DNA of 64,000 nucleotides, taken from the NCBI GenBank assembly GCA_020830965.2, contig JACCFC020000002.1:62001-126000 (forward strand), read 5' to 3'. Below the pieces are notes generated by a model. It had not been told where the DNA came from and did not search any database. It saw nothing but the letters and a program-made list of their open reading frames with translations. The stretch comes from Neisseriaceae bacterium TC5R-5. Lineage in GTDB: Bacteria; Pseudomonadota; Gammaproteobacteria; Burkholderiales; Chromobacteriaceae. This document shows, piece after piece, positions 9,484 through 17,976 of the stretch (within the stretch, counting starts at the first letter, position 1; the number at the start of each line of letters is the position of its first letter). A program made the translations under genes and the position numbers.

Positions 9484-10224
9484 ATGAATTATCACTGGGA
9501 CTGGGGTATTTTCTTCAAGCCTACCGGAGTAGGCAGTGAAATTTACCTTAGCTGGTTTATCTCTGGCCTTGGCTGGACAATTGCTGTTGCCATCGCTGGC
9601 TGGATTATCGCCTTGCTGCTTGGCTCTTTACTCGGCGTGATGCGCACACTGCCCTACAAGCCGCTCGCCAACCTAGCTACCGCCTATGTCGAGCTATTTC
9701 GCAATGTGCCCTTACTGGTACAACTATTCATCTGGTACTTCCTGGTACCCGATTTTTTACCAGAATCGCTGCAAATCTGGTTTAAGCAAGATCTTGACCC
9801 CGCCGCTTCCGCCTATATCTCGGTGGTGATCTGTCTTGGCCTGTTTACCGCAGCACGGGTCTGCGAACAGGTACGCACCGGGATTGAAGCGCTGCCTGTC
9901 GGCCAGCGCAATGCGGCATTAGCCATGGGGTTCTCCCTCGGCCAAGTCTATCGCTATGTCTTATTGCCACAGGCTTTTCGCATCATCATCCCACCACTCA
10001 CCAGCGAGTTTCTGAATATCTTCAAAAACTCCTCGGTCGCCTCCTTGATCGGCCTGATGGAAATTCTGGCGCAAACCAAGCAAATGGCCGAGTTTTCCGC
10101 CAACATTTTTGAAGCCTTTACCCTGGCCACGCTGATCTACTTCGTGCTGAACATGAGCCTGATGCAACTGATGGCCTGGGTAGAAAAAAGGGTACAGATT
10201 CCCGGCATGATGGGAGGCAAATAA
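9484..10224 (+). CDS. gltJ: Glutamate/aspartate ABC transporter permease GltJ
   Basis: An inner-membrane permease of the HisMQ/GltJ type, 246 residues from ATG 9484, which follows GGGAG by six bases; a TTG six bases upstream is less likely. It begins MNYHWDWGIFFKPT, has about five membrane spans, and the EAA loop is visible as ALPVGQRNAALAMGFSLGQV. It ends one base into gltK (TAATG), indicating coupling with the partner permease. Confidence 0.93.
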   Translation: MNYHWDWGIFFKPTGVGSEIYLSWFISGLGWTIAVAIAGWIIALLLGSLLGVMRTLPYKPLANLATAYVELFRNVPLLVQLFIWYFLVPDFLPESLQIWFKQDLDPAASAYISVVICLGLFTAARVCEQVRTGIEALPVGQRNAALAMGFSLGQVYRYVLLPQAFRIIIPPLTSEFLNIFKNSSVASLIGLMEILAQTKQMAEFSANIFEAFTLATLIYFVLNMSLMQLMAWVEKRVQIPGMMGGK

Positions 10225-10895
10225 TGAATGTAGACTTCAGCCAAATTGCCAGCGCTCTACCCGGCCTGATGCAAGGCATGCAACTGACACTAGAACTGCT
10301 GCTGCTAGCTATCATCGGAGGAGTGTTGCTAGGTACGCTGCTCGCCTTGGCCCGACTCTCAGCCAGCCCGTGGCTCTCGCGTCTGGCCAAGTGGTATGTT
10401 AACTACTTCCGTTCCATTCCCTTGCTCCTGGTGATCTCCTGGTTCTATCTGATCGTTCCGATGATTCTGAGCTGGATCACCGGCAGCCTAGAACCCGTTG
10501 GTGCCTTCACCTCCTGCTTAGTGGCTTTTGTGATGTTTGAAGCCGCTTACTTTTCTGAAATCGTACGCGCGGGTATTCAATCCATTGCCAAAGGTCAAGC
10601 GAACGCCGCCTATGCGCTGGGGATGTCTTATCCACAAGTGATGCGGCTCATCATCTTGCCGCAGGCATTCCGAAAAATGACACCGCTGCTATTGCAGCAA
10701 TCCATCATTCTGTTTCAGGACACCTCGCTGGTTTACGCTGTAGGCCTGATGGACTTCCTCAATACTGCCCGCTCCAAGGGCGATATTGTCGGTCAATCAC
10801 ATGAATTCCTGATTTTTGCCGGTTTGGTTTACTTCATCATCAGCTTTGGCGCTTCCTTACTAGTGAAGCATTTGCAAAAGAGGTTAGTGGTATGA
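10224..10895 (+). CDS. gltK: Glutamate/aspartate ABC transporter permease GltK
   Basis: The second permease of the importer, 223 residues, forms the heterodimeric channel with GltJ. The EAA loop SIAKGQANAAYALGMSYPQV lies near residue 120 and is followed by ILPQAFRKMTP. It overlaps gltJ by one base and gltL by four (ATGA), a tightly coupled arrangement. Confidence 0.93.
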   Translation: MNVDFSQIASALPGLMQGMQLTLELLLLAIIGGVLLGTLLALARLSASPWLSRLAKWYVNYFRSIPLLLVISWFYLIVPMILSWITGSLEPVGAFTSCLVAFVMFEAAYFSEIVRAGIQSIAKGQANAAYALGMSYPQVMRLIILPQAFRKMTPLLLQQSIILFQDTSLVYAVGLMDFLNTARSKGDIVGQSHEFLIFAGLVYFIISFGASLLVKHLQKRLVV

Positions 10896-11635
10896 ATGCA
10901 ATGATTTCTTTACAACAGGTCAGTAAATGGTATGGCGAATTTCAAGTGCTCACCGACTGCACCACCCAAGTCGCCAAGGGCGAGGTCGTTGTTGTCTGTG
11001 GCCCATCCGGGTCAGGCAAATCGACACTGATTAAATGTGTCAACGCGCTGGAACCCTTCCAAAAAGGCGAGATCATCGTTGATGGCATCTCGGTCGGCGA
11101 CCCCAAAACCAATCTGCCCAAACTACGCAGCCGGGTAGGTATGGTGTTTCAGCACTTTGAGCTGTTCCCGCACCTGTCCATTATCGAAAACCTGACGATT
11201 GCCCAAACCCAGGTACTGGGCCGCGGCAAAGAAGAGGCCATCAGCAATGGCCGTAAACTGCTGGAACGGGTCGGCCTCAAAGCTCACGCCGAAAAATACC
11301 CCAGCCAGCTCTCTGGCGGCCAGCAGCAACGCGTCGCGATTGCGCGCGCGCTGGCGATGGACCCCATCGCCATGCTGTTTGACGAACCTACCAGCGCGCT
11401 TGATCCGGAAATGATTAATGAAGTGTTGGACGTGATGACCGAACTGGCCCACGAGGGTATGACCATGATGTGCGTCACCCACGAAATGGGCTTCGCCCGA
11501 CGCGTGGCCGATCGCGTCATCTTTATGGACAAAGGCGCTATCGTCGAAGACTGCAATAAAGACGCGTTCTTTGGTGATATCAGCGCCCGCTCAGAACGAG
11601 CACAGCAGTTCTTATCCAAGATTCTGCAACACTAA
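10892..11635 (+). CDS. gltL: Glutamate/aspartate ABC transporter ATP-binding protein
   Basis: The polar amino-acid ABC ATPase of the gltIJKL operon, 247 residues. Walker A is GPSGSGKST (near residue 37), the Q loop VGMVFQHFELFPHL, the signature LSGGQQQRVAIARAL and Walker B MLFDEPTSALDPE. ATP hydrolysis powers uptake through GltJ/GltK. It is the last gene of the operon. Confidence 0.95.
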   Translation: MNAMISLQQVSKWYGEFQVLTDCTTQVAKGEVVVVCGPSGSGKSTLIKCVNALEPFQKGEIIVDGISVGDPKTNLPKLRSRVGMVFQHFELFPHLSIIENLTIAQTQVLGRGKEEAISNGRKLLERVGLKAHAEKYPSQLSGGQQQRVAIARALAMDPIAMLFDEPTSALDPEMINEVLDVMTELAHEGMTMMCVTHEMGFARRVADRVIFMDKGAIVEDCNKDAFFGDISARSERAQQFLSKILQH

Positions 11636-11705
11636 GCTAGTCGCCCTTATCAGCAAGCGTCCTTAACGGGCACTTGCTGTACAAGCCCCTCTGATGGCCA
11701 AAATG

Positions 11706-11729
11706 CCAGCGTCAAGCGCTAGACGCTGG
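11706..11729 (+). terminator. Hairpin downstream of gltL
   Basis: CCAGCGTC at 11706-11713 pairs perfectly with GACGCTGG at 11722-11729 around an 8-base loop. Only a weak AT tail follows, so it is a possible operon end but not a classical intrinsic terminator. Confidence 0.4.
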
Positions 11730-11822
11730 TAAAACATTCACGCTATAAGTCCCAGCTAATAAATTGATTCTCTGCTTATTTTCACTTTCAAACCAGAATC
11801 AACTATCTCTTGGAGATCAGCT

Positions 11823-12476
11823 ATGCGCACAATCCGTCACGCCCTAGGGGCTTTAGCAGGTTTAATAGCACTTTTATCTATCACCCAGGTGCAGGCAGAA
11901 GACTTGCAGATCAATTTTCAAGGGAGGGTAGTCGGCAGCACGATGAATATTAACGACGATACGCTGGCCATGCCTCGCTCATCTGTCACCCCTACCATTA
12001 AGCCCCTCGTCACAACCGTCCAAACGCTCAGCGGTCAGCCCAGCAGCAACACCTGCCGCGTTGCTGCCTATGACACAAATAAAAATATCATCCTACCCAC
12101 AGTCAGTTCCTCGGCATTCACACCTGCCTATCCCATTGTGGGTTCTGTAAGTTTCACCATCACCGTAGCAGGATGCAATAGCGGCCTCAATAGCGTAGCG
12201 GTGCGTTTCAAACCGTCAAGCAATGCCGACCCCATCACCGGCAGGCTGCTCAATATCAGCACAGGCACAACAGCCGCCACAAATATCCAACTGCAACTGA
12301 TGGATAGTGATGGCAAACTGCTAGCCGTCGGTCAAACTAGCCATTTCTTCCCATTAAGTGGTAGTGGCGAAAACAGAAGTGCTACCATAACCTACGTCGC
12401 CGGCTACTACGCCACTGGCATAGCCTCACCCGGTAACGTCCTCAGCAACACCCCATTTGAGCTAGTCTTTAATTAA
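11823..12476 (+). CDS. Secreted fimbrial-subunit-like protein
   Basis: A 217-residue protein with a signal peptide ending VQAED (cleavage about 25/26) and a GGAGA ribosome site. The mature part has one cysteine pair (Cys78, Cys118). The C-terminus, YVAGYYATGIASPGNVLSN and then FELVFN, resembles the last beta strands of type 1 pilin-domain proteins (YxATG...G...FxLxY). It and the next gene are paralogues. No periplasmic chaperone or usher lies nearby, so either they are assembled by a distant system or they use the fold otherwise. The pilin-like call rests on the C-terminal pattern and the cysteine spacing. Confidence 0.55.
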   Translation: MRTIRHALGALAGLIALLSITQVQAEDLQINFQGRVVGSTMNINDDTLAMPRSSVTPTIKPLVTTVQTLSGQPSSNTCRVAAYDTNKNIILPTVSSSAFTPAYPIVGSVSFTITVAGCNSGLNSVAVRFKPSSNADPITGRLLNISTGTTAATNIQLQLMDSDGKLLAVGQTSHFFPLSGSGENRSATITYVAGYYATGIASPGNVLSNTPFELVFN

Positions 12477-12546
12477 TCCTAGACACCAACTCACTGATCT
12501 CGCGGCTGGCGTGACTAAGCATCAAGCCCGCCTGGACAACTTGAAT

Positions 12547-13161
12547 ATGAAAAAAAACCTGCTCTCCGCTTCACTACTACTCGCCGTGCTCTGGCTCAGC
12601 TCTGCTCACGCTAATCAGTTACAAATCGACTTCAGCGGACACGCGATTGAAGCCAGTTGCCTGACAGATGACAACGATAACAACTGCCACACCCGTCCAA
12701 GCAGCACACAGTCAAGCAGCAATATCCAAACCCTAACCACCACCGCAAAACGGCAGCTAAGCTGCACCGTCGAAAACAACAGTCAAATTAAACTGCCGCT
12801 GCTCTCCATCAGCAGCTTTAGCGAGACCCAGCCCGAAGCGGGCACCACCCGCTTCAGCGTGCAGATTAAACACTGCCAACCCGGCATTCAGGCCGTGGCA
12901 CTGCAATTTACCGATACCCACGACGCTACCTCACAGACCGGTTATTTACACAATCAAGGCACCGCTAACAATATTCAGCTCAAACTACGTCATCTGAACG
13001 GCTCACCGCTGTGGGTCGGCCAAACCAGCTCCACCCTGTTTGTGCCGGTCGCTGCCGACGGCTCCGCCACTCTCAACTATGTGGTTGGCTATTACGCCAC
13101 CGGCCCAGTAGCAGCGGGCACCGTTGATGCCCATGCACAATTTGATCTGATCTTCCGCTAA
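12547..13161 (+). CDS. Secreted fimbrial-subunit-like protein, paralogue of the preceding gene
   Basis: 204 residues from ATG 12547, chosen because MKKNLLSASLLLAVLWLSS then AHA is a signal peptide; an earlier GTG at 12511 adds non-signal sequence. It shares with the preceding protein the early LQIDFSGHAIEA motif (LQINFQGRVVGS in the neighbour), a cysteine pair (Cys73, Cys110), VGQTS before the last strands, and the end YATGPVAAGTV then FDLIFR. It has an extra N-terminal pair, Cys38 and Cys47. The tandem pair implies local duplication and divergence. Confidence 0.55.
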   Translation: MKKNLLSASLLLAVLWLSSAHANQLQIDFSGHAIEASCLTDDNDNNCHTRPSSTQSSSNIQTLTTTAKRQLSCTVENNSQIKLPLLSISSFSETQPEAGTTRFSVQIKHCQPGIQAVALQFTDTHDATSQTGYLHNQGTANNIQLKLRHLNGSPLWVGQTSSTLFVPVAADGSATLNYVVGYYATGPVAAGTVDAHAQFDLIFR

Positions 13162-13208
13162 GCTTGCCACACATCGTTAAGCTCGCCGACTCAAATCATC
13201 TAGATCAA

Positions 13209-13784
13209 TTACGGCGCGACAGGCCAATCACTATCCGCCAGCAACGGCCACTGTGCCAGTTGGGGTAAACGCGCCAGCGCAACGCAATACTGCTTCCACA
13301 AGCTTAGTTGCTGCTGCTCCTGCGCATTAGCGATGCCCAACTCAGCCGCATCCTCCAACGGACGGCGCTTGGCATAAGCATTAGCTAATGCCTGCTGCAA
13401 CGCTTGCTCGGCCTGCTGACTGTGCGCTCCCTGTTGGGCAGCCTCATCCACCCCCCAACCCTCTCCCTGCCAGCAAGCAAACTGCGGTGGCTCTAGCATC
13501 GTCGCTTGCAGGCTATTCGGGGTGTCACCAATCTGTGCTTGCACTGACTGAGCGCTTTGCGTGCTCCACAATGGCACCTTGCGCCAATCGGCTTGCCGCT
13601 TCCACGCACCGTCCTCGAAGACGGCAACTTCTTGCTCGCCAGCCGATGGCGGTGCGAATTCGGTAGCATGCGCCGGGATCAGCCAAACTTCGGCCTGTTC
13701 TAACGGCGAGCGATCGGCCACAGTTTCACCGAGATATTCACCGGTTTGCGGGTGATAAGCGTAAACAGTTTTTTGAATAGTCAT
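13209..13784 (-). CDS. Phage tail fibre assembly protein (Tfa-like)
   Basis: 191 residues from ATG 13784, which is preceded by AAGGAG. The N-terminus MTIQKTVYAYHPQTGEYLGE and the stretch DRSPLEQAEVWLIPAHAT followed by PP are typical of Tfa-type and DUF4376-like chaperones encoded next to tail fibres; the C-terminal half is a helical Ala/Gln-rich region. It lies directly downstream of the tail fibre gene, whose tip it would help fold. No other tail or head genes are near, so this is a phage remnant or a domesticated cassette. Confidence 0.6.
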   Translation of the reverse strand: MTIQKTVYAYHPQTGEYLGETVADRSPLEQAEVWLIPAHATEFAPPSAGEQEVAVFEDGAWKRQADWRKVPLWSTQSAQSVQAQIGDTPNSLQATMLEPPQFACWQGEGWGVDEAAQQGAHSQQAEQALQQALANAYAKRRPLEDAAELGIANAQEQQQLSLWKQYCVALARLPQLAQWPLLADSDWPVAP

Positions 13785-13794
13785 CTGGTTCTCC

Positions 13795-14601
13795 TTAGTA
13801 TTTGATGCAGGCAAGCAGGGCGAGGTTGCGAGGGCGAGCTACCCCAGCGTGAATAGGAATTAAGGATGGGGCGAGCTGCACTGGGCTGCCTATCTCAAAG
13901 TAATGCAGGGCATTTCCGTATACACTTGCAGTTGTTACGTTTAGCTCGTCCAGCCCGGCGCGCAATATATTTCCGGGCACACCGAGGTTCGTTAGTACAG
14001 TACATGTATCAGTTCCGTTGTCTCCCGGGATCAACGAACCCCTTTGCCATGAGGCAAATACACGCCCCGCATCCACCCCTTTACCATCATCCCAGCCCCG
14101 CACAAACTCGCCGCGTAAGTCAGGCAGATTAAAGGTCGTTTTGCCATCCCCTGCACCGTAGGTGGTGCCAATAGCGGCAAACAGCTCGGCGTATTGAGTA
14201 CGGCTCACCGCCGCGCCATTCGCTTTCAGCCAGCCGCTCGGTGCCGCTGCCATCGCAAAGTGAGCCACCTCACCGGCAGGAGCGGCTTGAGTGGCGCGGG
14301 TATTTAATTCGGTCTTGGTGGCGCCATCGGTGATGCCATAACCGGTCAAGGTACTCGGCCGTGCCGTACTATTCCACGCCAGTTTTTTCATCGCTTGCAG
14401 CAGTTGATCCTTGCGCGCTGGGTCGGCCTGCTGACTGTTGTCCTGTAATACCGTCAGCACTTCATCCTGTAGTGAACCGGTGACGCTTTGTATGGTGTTC
14501 AGCCAGTCGGCACTGACTATGGTGCCCATTTCACCACGACCGGGGTCGCCGTCATGGAAGAGGTTATCGGGGCTGTTAATGGGGGTGAGGCGATTCTGCA
14601 T
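13795..14601 (-). CDS. Phage tail fibre / tail collar domain protein
   Basis: A 268-residue protein with an N-terminal region (MQNRLTPINSPDNLFHDGDP) like phage tail-fibre virion-attachment segments and a tail collar domain at about 115-175: APSGWLKANGAAVSR, then YAELFAAIGTTYGAGDG and FNLPDLRGEFVRGWDDG. The C-terminus, HAGVARPRNLALLACIKY, is a typical end of collar-domain fibres. The reading frame is intact. Bases 14602-14840 upstream hold no recognisable gene. Confidence 0.75.
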   Translation of the reverse strand: MQNRLTPINSPDNLFHDGDPGRGEMGTIVSADWLNTIQSVTGSLQDEVLTVLQDNSQQADPARKDQLLQAMKKLAWNSTARPSTLTGYGITDGATKTELNTRATQAAPAGEVAHFAMAAAPSGWLKANGAAVSRTQYAELFAAIGTTYGAGDGKTTFNLPDLRGEFVRGWDDGKGVDAGRVFASWQRGSLIPGDNGTDTCTVLTNLGVPGNILRAGLDELNVTTASVYGNALHYFEIGSPVQLAPSLIPIHAGVARPRNLALLACIKY

Positions 14602-14849
14602 GGTAAAGGACGCTCCTGATTGGAATGAACATAACCAGTGCCACTTGGCGCTGGTGAAGATTTGCTAGCGATTATGCTGATATGCGCGAAGATGGCGCAG
14701 AGGACGGCTGTCAGTAGGCAGGGCTGGGGGTGGAGAAAACGAACCACGAACCCCTCGAAATAATACGAAATCTGAACTGGCGAGGGCTGGTGCTGTTAGG
14801 TGTTTTTGAGTGGTTTGGGTGGCTAAAAACAGGAAATCAGTTAGAATCC

Positions 14850-15045
14850 ACGCGTGCTCAACCGAGCACTCTGGAGTGAGAGCCGGATGAAACAGGCGGA
14901 CAGTTTATGTCTGTCGCCAACACTATTGCTATGCCCTATGGCGGCGCATGGTGGGGGGCCTTCGGGCCGCCGGTTCCTGTTTCTCGGTCTCTCAACCCTG
15001 CCATGTGTCTGCCATCCTCGTTTGAGAGCGAAGATGGCAGATTAA
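14850..15045 (+). ncRNA. Candidate structured phage RNA, C4-antisense-like
   Basis: A gene-free stretch with strong secondary structure: GGCC-TTCG-GGCC around 14950-14970 inside a G-rich arm, then TCTGCCATC paired with GATGGCAGA at about 15007-15041. The segment reading GGCGCATGG...CGGGCCGCCGGTTCC, then CTCGGTCTCTCAACC, resembles the conserved core of phage C4 antisense RNAs seen upstream of icd/ant-type phage genes. It is followed by two very small overlapping ORFs, as expected for such immunity regions. The match is from memory of the motif and needs a covariance search. A long frame through it (14907-15143) is probably spurious. Confidence 0.4.
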
Positions 15046-15060
15046 ACTCAAAACAGGAGT

Positions 15061-15150
15061 ATGACCGTGTCTACCAAACCCCTTATCCCCTTACACCTCG
15101 ATATTTCCCCGTTCGCCGCCTTGGCTTCACAAGAGGGGGCTAAACCATGA
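15061..15150 (+). CDS. Small ORF downstream of the candidate C4-like RNA
   Basis: ATG 15061 or, more likely by spacing from AGGAG, GTG 15067 opens a 27-29 codon frame (MTVSTKPLIPLHLDISPF...) whose TGA overlaps the ATG of the next ORF (ATGA). The coupling and ribosome site make translation plausible. No family is recognised. Confidence 0.3.
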   Translation: MTVSTKPLIPLHLDISPFAALASQEGAKP

Positions 15151-15455
15151 ACAACACCGCTGCTATCTTGCCAGCCCTGCGTTTATGAACCAATTTTCAG
15201 CGTGGTCAGGCCATTGATCTGGCCGAGGCAGGCCAGTCTATTGCTGAGCTACGCGATGCCTGTCTGGATGGCGTGCATGTCTTGGGCGAGCTGTCGATTA
15301 TCGCCGCACAGTTACAGGAGCTCAGCCGCAGCCAGAGCAGTGGCGTCGCTTATTTGCAGTGCTTGCTATCCTCCTTGGGCAGTGAGTGCGGTGAGTGGCT
15401 AAGCGCGCTGGAGCGGGCGGCACCGTCACAGGGTGTAACAGCGGTCGCCATGTGA
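15147..15455 (+). pseudogene. Phage-type small ORF interrupted by an in-frame TGA
   Basis: From ATG 15147 the frame reads MNNTAAILPALRL, meets TGA at 15186-15188, and then continues open for 88 codons (TNFQRGQAIDLAEAGQSIAE ... ALERAAPSQG) to TGA 15453-15455. The part after the stop has coherent helical protein character, so the original was probably a product of about 102 residues now broken by a nonsense change. It lies in the phage-derived block and its end overlaps the convergent methyltransferase gene by 30 bases. Its function is unknown. Confidence 0.5.
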
Positions 15456-16577
15456 GAAACCACACCAGTCTATGCTGATGCCTTTCCCCCACCCCACCAC
15501 TTTGAATAATTCGCCCATTTCCGCCGGGCCGAGCAGTTTCTGCACGGCGGCAGCTTGTGGCAGGTAGTTCAGGGTGTCGTGCGGGTCAAGTTGTTGCAGC
15601 AAGGTGCCGATGCCGGCATTGAGCAGAAACTGGGCCTGATTGGTGTAGCCGATCAGGTCTAGCCCTGCCTCAATGCCAGCTTGGGCAATTGCGCTGAAGT
15701 CCACATGGCAGGTCAAGTCCATTAATCCCGGCAAAAAGAAGGGGTCGTCTACCGTGTGATGCCGGTAGTGACCAAGCAGGGTGCCCATGCTGCGCTGCGG
15801 GTGGTAGTACTCATGTGCCGGAAATCCATAGTCAATCAGAATGATGCCGCCGCGCTTCAGCGCAGCGGCCAGGGTGTGAATGAAGCCAACTTGGACTAGG
15901 CTTATCTCAGAGACATAATTTTTTGTTTGTGGCGGCAGGGCGGCGACGGCGGCTTGAAGCACGGGGTCTTGTATCGGGCGGTCAACCCAGCTGAATTGTT
16001 CGCCGCTCAGGCTCACGCCGCGTTGTTGTGCCTGCGGGGTCCAGTGGATGAGTTCGCAGGGCATCGCGTCCAGCACTTCATTGCCGATCACAATGCCATC
16101 CAGGCTGGCGGGCAGTTCGCTCAGCCAGCTGATGCGGTCCATCAGTTGCGGATGAGCTTGTTGCAGCCGTTGTTGCTGGCGCTCGATGAGGTCTGGTGAG
16201 AGATCGAGGATGAAATAGTGGGTGGGCAGTTGGCCCAAGGCCTGCAGTTCGCTGAGCAGGTCGATGGCTAGCTGGCCGCTACCGGCACCGAATTCGTAGA
16301 GATTGCCGGCGGTTTGCGGTAGGAGTTCGGCCAGTTGTTGCGCCAACGTACGGGCAAACAGCGGGGTCATTTCTGGGGCGGTGGTGAAGTCGCCCGCGTG
16401 GCCCAGCTTGTGGCTACCGGCGCTGTAGTAGCCGAGGCCAGGCGCATAGAGTGCCAGTTCCATATAAAGAGAGAAGGGTATCCAGCCATCGGCTTGTTGA
16501 ATGCGCTGGCGGATCACTTCCGTTAATTGCTGGCTTATCGCCAGCGCGGGGGCGCTAGGGGTGGGTAGCTTGTGCAT
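15426..16577 (-). CDS. Class I SAM-dependent methyltransferase, MidA/NDUFAF7 family (DUF185)
   Basis: The 383-residue protein has the DUF185 layout: IPFSLYMELALYAPGLGYYS near residue 36, then GDFTTAPEMTPLFARTLAQQ, the SAM-binding LYEFGAGSGQLAIDLL (around 98), NEVLDAMPCELI and IDYGFPAHEYYHP. Mitochondrial NDUFAF7 methylates an arginine of complex I subunit NDUFS2; the bacterial role is unproven. It stands between phage debris and a divergent secreted protein; in many betaproteobacteria the gene lies next to a pteridine reductase-like SDR, as here. Confidence 0.88.
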   Translation of the reverse strand: MHKLPTPSAPALAISQQLTEVIRQRIQQADGWIPFSLYMELALYAPGLGYYSAGSHKLGHAGDFTTAPEMTPLFARTLAQQLAELLPQTAGNLYEFGAGSGQLAIDLLSELQALGQLPTHYFILDLSPDLIERQQQRLQQAHPQLMDRISWLSELPASLDGIVIGNEVLDAMPCELIHWTPQAQQRGVSLSGEQFSWVDRPIQDPVLQAAVAALPPQTKNYVSEISLVQVGFIHTLAAALKRGGIILIDYGFPAHEYYHPQRSMGTLLGHYRHHTVDDPFFLPGLMDLTCHVDFSAIAQAGIEAGLDLIGYTNQAQFLLNAGIGTLLQQLDPHDTLNYLPQAAAVQKLLGPAEMGELFKVVGWGKGISIDWCGFSHGDRCYTL

Positions 16578-16638
16578 ATCGGGCTTCCTACTGAGTTGTG
16601 GCGCGATTGTGGTGGAAACAAGCCTTCAGGAGAAGAGG

Positions 16639-17199
16639 GTGAGCAAATTTTATCGATGGATTGCCTTGATTTTGGGTTTACAGTTGATCACGATAACGGC
16701 GCTGGCAGCCCCCAAGGCACAGTGGGTGCTAGCCACACCAGCGGAAGCGAGCCCGGTGAAGGTGGTCAGCCTGGATGGTGAGGTGTGGGTGGGGCGGCGT
16801 TCTTTCCCCGCTCGGCTGGGTTTGTCTTGTCGTGCTGGCAGCCCACCCTTGCAAATGGTGCTACGGGTGCCACAGCATACAAAACTGTGGGATGCCAAAC
16901 CGTTTATGCGGGGGGGAGATTCGCCGAAAAGCCAGTTGAAGGTGGCTTTAGGTGGTTTGCGGCAAACGGAGGATAGTGTCTTTAGCGGTTTGGCGCAGGA
17001 TAAACAGTATTTTGCTTTTAGTTGGCATTCCCATGGCCGTTTTATTCAACGACAATCGGCAACGCATAAGCTATTGCGGATAGAAATCAGTGGGGCTAAA
17101 CGGCAGGATGGCCGTCTGGCAGCGGAGTTTCATCTGCCGGAGGTGCGTACCGCCTTATTGGAGGCGGTACAGGCTTGTCTGCCTGGTTTGGGCCAGTAA
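16639..17199 (+). CDS. Predicted periplasmic protein of unknown function
   Basis: GTG 16639 follows AGGAGAAGAGG and opens a signal peptide (VSKFYRWIALILGLQLITIT then ALAAPK), giving 186 residues. The earlier ATG at 16501 would run back into the divergent gene. The mature part contains FPARLGLSCRAGSPPLQMVL, later FSWHSHGRFIQ, and ends LLEAVQACLPGLG, with one cysteine near each end. The pattern (substrate-type beta sandwich, closing V-x-A-C) weakly recalls the VasI/TagO-like fold, but I do not recognise a family. It ends 15 bases before the SDR gene, so the two are probably co-transcribed. Confidence 0.7.
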   Translation: MSKFYRWIALILGLQLITITALAAPKAQWVLATPAEASPVKVVSLDGEVWVGRRSFPARLGLSCRAGSPPLQMVLRVPQHTKLWDAKPFMRGGDSPKSQLKVALGGLRQTEDSVFSGLAQDKQYFAFSWHSHGRFIQRQSATHKLLRIEISGAKRQDGRLAAEFHLPEVRTALLEAVQACLPGLGQ

Positions 17200-17214
17200 A
17201 TAAGAAATGGAATC

Positions 17215-17967
17215 ATGGTAAACGTCGCTCAGGAAAATGTCGTACTGATTACCGGTGCTGCGCGCCGGGTGGGAGCCGGGATTGCCCGCCATTTACATGG
17301 GCGCGGTTTGCGCCTGGTTTTACATTATCGTGGTTCGGGCATGGCCGCGCACCAGTTGGCCGAGGAGCTGGAGGCGAAGCGGCCCGCTTCGGTACAGTTG
17401 CTGCAGGCGGACTTATTGGATAGCGCCGCCATCATGGGCTTGGCAGAGCAGGCTATCGCTGCTTTTGGCCGGCTAGATGGTTTGGTCAATAATGCGTCCA
17501 GCTTTTTCCCGACCGAGTTGGGGGAGATTGATGAAGCGGCCTGGCTGGATTTGATGGGCAGTAATTTGAAAGCGCCGTTATTTTTGAGTCAGGCTTTGGT
17601 GCCTGAATTGCGACGGCGACGGGGGGCGATTGTCGGTATTGCCGACATTCATATTGAGCGCCCGATGCGCCGTCATGTGGTCTATAACCTGGCGAAAGCC
17701 GGGCATGCGCAGTTGATTCGCAGCCTGGCTTTGGAGCTGGCACCCGAGGTGCGGGTTAATGGCGTGGCACCGGGGGTCAATTTATGGCCGGATGATGAGC
17801 GTTCCTTCAGTGCGACGGAGCGACAGTTGATTGAGGCCAGCATTCCCTTGCAACGTGGCGGCGTACCCGAGGATATTGCTCAGGCCGTCGCGTTTTTATT
17901 ACTGGATGCCCACTATATTACCGGGCAGATTCTGGCAGTGGATGGTGGCCGCAGCTTGGTGCTATGA
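17215..17967 (+). CDS. Pteridine reductase-like short-chain dehydrogenase (FolM type)
   Basis: A 250-residue SDR. The N-terminal nucleotide motif is TGAARRVGAGIA, where Arg replaces the usual Gly (TGxxxRxG), a mark of pteridine reductases that prefer NADPH. It also has NNAS and the catalytic Tyr-x3-Lys in YNLAKAGH, followed by ALELAPEVRVNGVAPG. Such enzymes reduce dihydromonapterin or dihydrofolate-like pterins. It follows the secreted protein gene by 15 bases and converges on suhB. Confidence 0.82.
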   Translation: MVNVAQENVVLITGAARRVGAGIARHLHGRGLRLVLHYRGSGMAAHQLAEELEAKRPASVQLLQADLLDSAAIMGLAEQAIAAFGRLDGLVNNASSFFPTELGEIDEAAWLDLMGSNLKAPLFLSQALVPELRRRRGAIVGIADIHIERPMRRHVVYNLAKAGHAQLIRSLALELAPEVRVNGVAPGVNLWPDDERSFSATERQLIEASIPLQRGGVPEDIAQAVAFLLLDAHYITGQILAVDGGRSLVL

Positions 17968-17976
17968 GTGGATGGC

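Noticed and set aside
14907-15143. 78-codon ORF through the folded region upstream of the broken phage ORF
   Set aside because: It runs through both stem-loops of the candidate RNA and has no ribosome site; such frames over C4-like RNAs are usually mis-annotated.
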